Of a stretch of DNA of 25,239 bases, positions 23,659 to 25,239 are shown one piece after another. Below the pieces are notes generated by a model that did no database searches, had not been told where the DNA came from, and saw nothing but the letters and a program-made list of their open reading frames with translations. Both the position numbers and the translations under genes were made by a program. Each line of letters starts with the position of its first letter. The stretch's first letter is position 1. This DNA is from an uncultured Muribaculaceae bacterium (GTDB lineage Bacteria; Bacteroidota; Bacteroidia; Bacteroidales; Muribaculaceae). Location: contig CAJUJB010000011.1 in NCBI GenBank assembly GCA_910586595.1, forward strand, positions 1 to 25,239, written 5' to 3'.

Positions 23659-25116
23659 ATGAAACGCTCAATCCTCTTATTCATTCCTTTGTTAGCCGCC
23701 TGTTCTTCCATCGACTCAGGCTATGAACCACTTGATCCGCAATTATGCGTCCAAGCCGTAACGCGTACCCCCGAACCAGCACCCGATCCTCTCGATGTCA
23801 ATTCGTACGAACTTGCCCGCGTAATAAACGTGTCGTTAAGTGACTGCCACTTTCCCCGTTCACGCTCACAGGAGAGCTATACAATCGACACCATTACCGA
23901 TACAAACGGACATGCAGCAATGTACGCTGTCAATTTTGAGAATAATGGAGGATTTATACTTGTCAGCGCAGTCAAAACCACAGCTCCCCTTCTGGCATAT
24001 AATACAAGCGGCCACTTCTCCATGGACGGCAATGATTCCCCGTTGTCGTACTGGTGCTCAGAGCTGGTGAAAGGCATAGAAAAATCCCGGAACAATATTT
24101 CAGTCGCTTCAGATGCAGGCTTATCAATCTGGTTTCCTTTCGAAAACTACGGCGAGAATTGCCTGCTGTCGCGTGCAGCCCCCGAAGACGGCTCAGACTT
24201 CAACAGCTGGCCTGAAGAACTCAAAGAAAAATACCGGAAATCTGTGGCTGTTCTTGCCGACACTGTGGGGAAGTGGGGATCAGGAGCTCAGGTCTATTGG
24301 CTCGACGATGAAAAGAAAATCGTCCAGCTTTTCGGGCAAAAAATATATAATGACGCCTGTGAAAGCTGTAAAGCAGCCGTTTACTATCAGTTTGAGACCA
24401 ATTGGCGCCCCCTGTCTGTTATGGTCGTGCGACCCCGAACTATTCAAGAAACACTAATACCCAACTTCATAAAAACACAATGGAACCAGAACGGTAATTT
24501 CAACATAAGTTATCCGGCTGTAGGAAATCTGACTCATGCCTATGCCGGCTGTGTTCCGGTAGCTATGGGGCAGATCATGCGTTATCACGAATGGCCATCT
24601 ACTTACAATTGGGCAGACATGCCCTACTACTTTGGCAACAAAACTGTCTCGGATCTACTATATTATATAGCAGAACAAGGCAACGCTAATTATACTGAAA
24701 ACGGCACGAGCATGGGCAACCAGAATGCCAACTCCACCTTTATAAAAATGGGATATTCCACTACCGGCGTCAACAAACTCTCTGCCCTATCGGAAATAAA
24801 GAGCCATCTTGCCGGTAAAAAGCCGGTATATCTTAGTGGAGAAGATAGCAGAGGTAGCTCGGCACATGCCTGGGTAGCGTGTGGTTACAGCTATGGGCTC
24901 TATGAAAGTATATTGGAAATCTACACAGTGAACCAACCCCAGCAAGTTACTTGCTGCAACCGTATATTCCTAAACTCGACCCAGGCCGAATCTGCCTATA
25001 TGAATTGGGGCTGGGGCGGAGTAGGTGATGGATTCTATCACTACGGCATATTCTCACCCTCCGGCTACAATTTCAGCGTCAATCCCCTGTATATACTTCC
25101 TACTCCCAATAAATAA
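23659..25116 (+). CDS. C10 family (streptopain-like) cysteine protease, lipoprotein
   Basis: Secreted cysteine endopeptidase of the streptopain/SpeB family. From the ATG at 23659 it has 485 residues. A lipoprotein signal, MKRSILLFIPLLAAC (Cys15), is followed by an N-terminal propeptide related to the Spi/I69 inhibitor domain (about 40-120, including MYAVNFENNGGFILVSA). The peptidase domain carries the catalytic Cys298 in YAGCVPVAMGQIM, His403 in SSAHAWVACGY and the conserved MNWGWGGVGDGFYHYG. The open frame continues upstream to a TTG at 23497, but that codon lies inside the -7 promoter box. The ATG with a lipoprotein signal is the real start. DNA here is visibly more AT-rich than in the neighbours. 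The next gene follows after 9 bases and may share the transcript. Confidence 0.92.
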   Translation: MKRSILLFIPLLAACSSIDSGYEPLDPQLCVQAVTRTPEPAPDPLDVNSYELARVINVSLSDCHFPRSRSQESYTIDTITDTNGHAAMYAVNFENNGGFILVSAVKTTAPLLAYNTSGHFSMDGNDSPLSYWCSELVKGIEKSRNNISVASDAGLSIWFPFENYGENCLLSRAAPEDGSDFNSWPEELKEKYRKSVAVLADTVGKWGSGAQVYWLDDEKKIVQLFGQKIYNDACESCKAAVYYQFETNWRPLSVMVVRPRTIQETLIPNFIKTQWNQNGNFNISYPAVGNLTHAYAGCVPVAMGQIMRYHEWPSTYNWADMPYYFGNKTVSDLLYYIAEQGNANYTENGTSMGNQNANSTFIKMGYSTTGVNKLSALSEIKSHLAGKKPVYLSGEDSRGSSAHAWVACGYSYGLYESILEIYTVNQPQQVTCCNRIFLNSTQAESAYMNWGWGGVGDGFYHYGIFSPSGYNFSVNPLYILPTPNK

Positions 25117-25125
25117 GTCTTCGCT

Positions 25126-25239
25126 ATGAGCAAAAGGATAATTCTAATAATCGCAATATTTTTTGCAGCTTTCCAGCCAAACTGCGCCCAGATGAAAGAT
25201 AAAGGATTCTTCGTCCAGGCATTCGTGGGTATGGGAGAT
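25126..25239 (+). CDS. Exported protein, partial (3' end beyond window)
   Basis: The first 38 codons of a gene beginning 9 bases after the protease stop, so probably in the same transcript. The sequence opens with a clear signal peptide (MSKRIILIIAIFFAAF, then QPNCAQ; cleavage near Cys-Ala-Gln or lipid attachment at Cys20 are both possible). The following KGFFVQAFVGMGD could be the first strand of an outer-membrane beta-barrel, but too little is present to name a family. Confidence 0.75.
   Translation, partial: MSKRIILIIAIFFAAFQPNCAQMKDKGFFVQAFVGMGD

Noticed and set aside
1..25239. CRISPR array, tRNA, rRNA, insertion sequence or attachment site
   Set aside because: No regularly spaced repeats, cloverleaf-like sequences, transposase or integrase genes or flanking inverted repeats were seen by reading the sequence.

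Overview
The window looks like a chromosomal piece of a gut-type Bacteroidales bacterium, most probably from the Muribaculaceae or close to them. Supporting signs are a SusC/SusD operon, a secreted protease with a type IX secretion (T9SS) C-terminal domain, a DUF3256 protein, the Bacteroidetes form of fumarate reductase, and several promoters of the Bacteroidetes type (TTTG/TTGC, about 19-20 bases, TAnnTTTG) with no clear Shine-Dalgarno sites. No tRNA, rRNA, CRISPR array, insertion sequence or phage gene is visible. The family-level assignment is inference.

Left part (1-4371, minus strand). The 5' part of the fumarate reductase/succinate dehydrogenase flavoprotein gene runs off the left edge, preceded by the cytochrome b subunit gene, which carries an unusual C-terminal tail of about 120 residues. 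Upstream lies an overlapping pair of CreD-family membrane genes: a full-length creD and a miniature version lacking the periplasmic domain.

Middle (4518-6593, plus strand). A MATE efflux transporter is followed by elongation factor P, which has its own promoter over the transporter stop codon and a strong terminator after it.

Secreted and surface protein region (6700-16288, minus strand). A T9SS-type subtilisin-like protease is bounded by a 34-base perfect palindrome acting as terminator. Upstream is a three-gene operon, susC - susD - unknown surface lipoprotein, driven by a good promoter at about 16270. No glycoside hydrolase is adjacent, so the substrate could be peptide or glycan.

Right part (16495-25239, plus strand). 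A DEAD-box RNA helicase with a DbpA-type RNA-binding tail leads into a close run: DUF3256 protein, xseA, xseB, a GH3-type acyl-adenylating enzyme and an alkaline phosphatase, with small gaps or overlaps, closed by a hairpin terminator. A separately promoted, more AT-rich C10 (streptopain-like) protease lipoprotein follows, then the first 38 codons of another exported protein.

Most of the window is housekeeping or typical Bacteroidales accessory content. The least explained items are the mini-CreD/CreD pair, the SdhC tail, the GH3 enzyme coupled to exonuclease VII, a 28-base perfect palindrome inside the DUF3256 signal-peptide codons, and the glycosidase-free SusCD operon beside secreted proteases.
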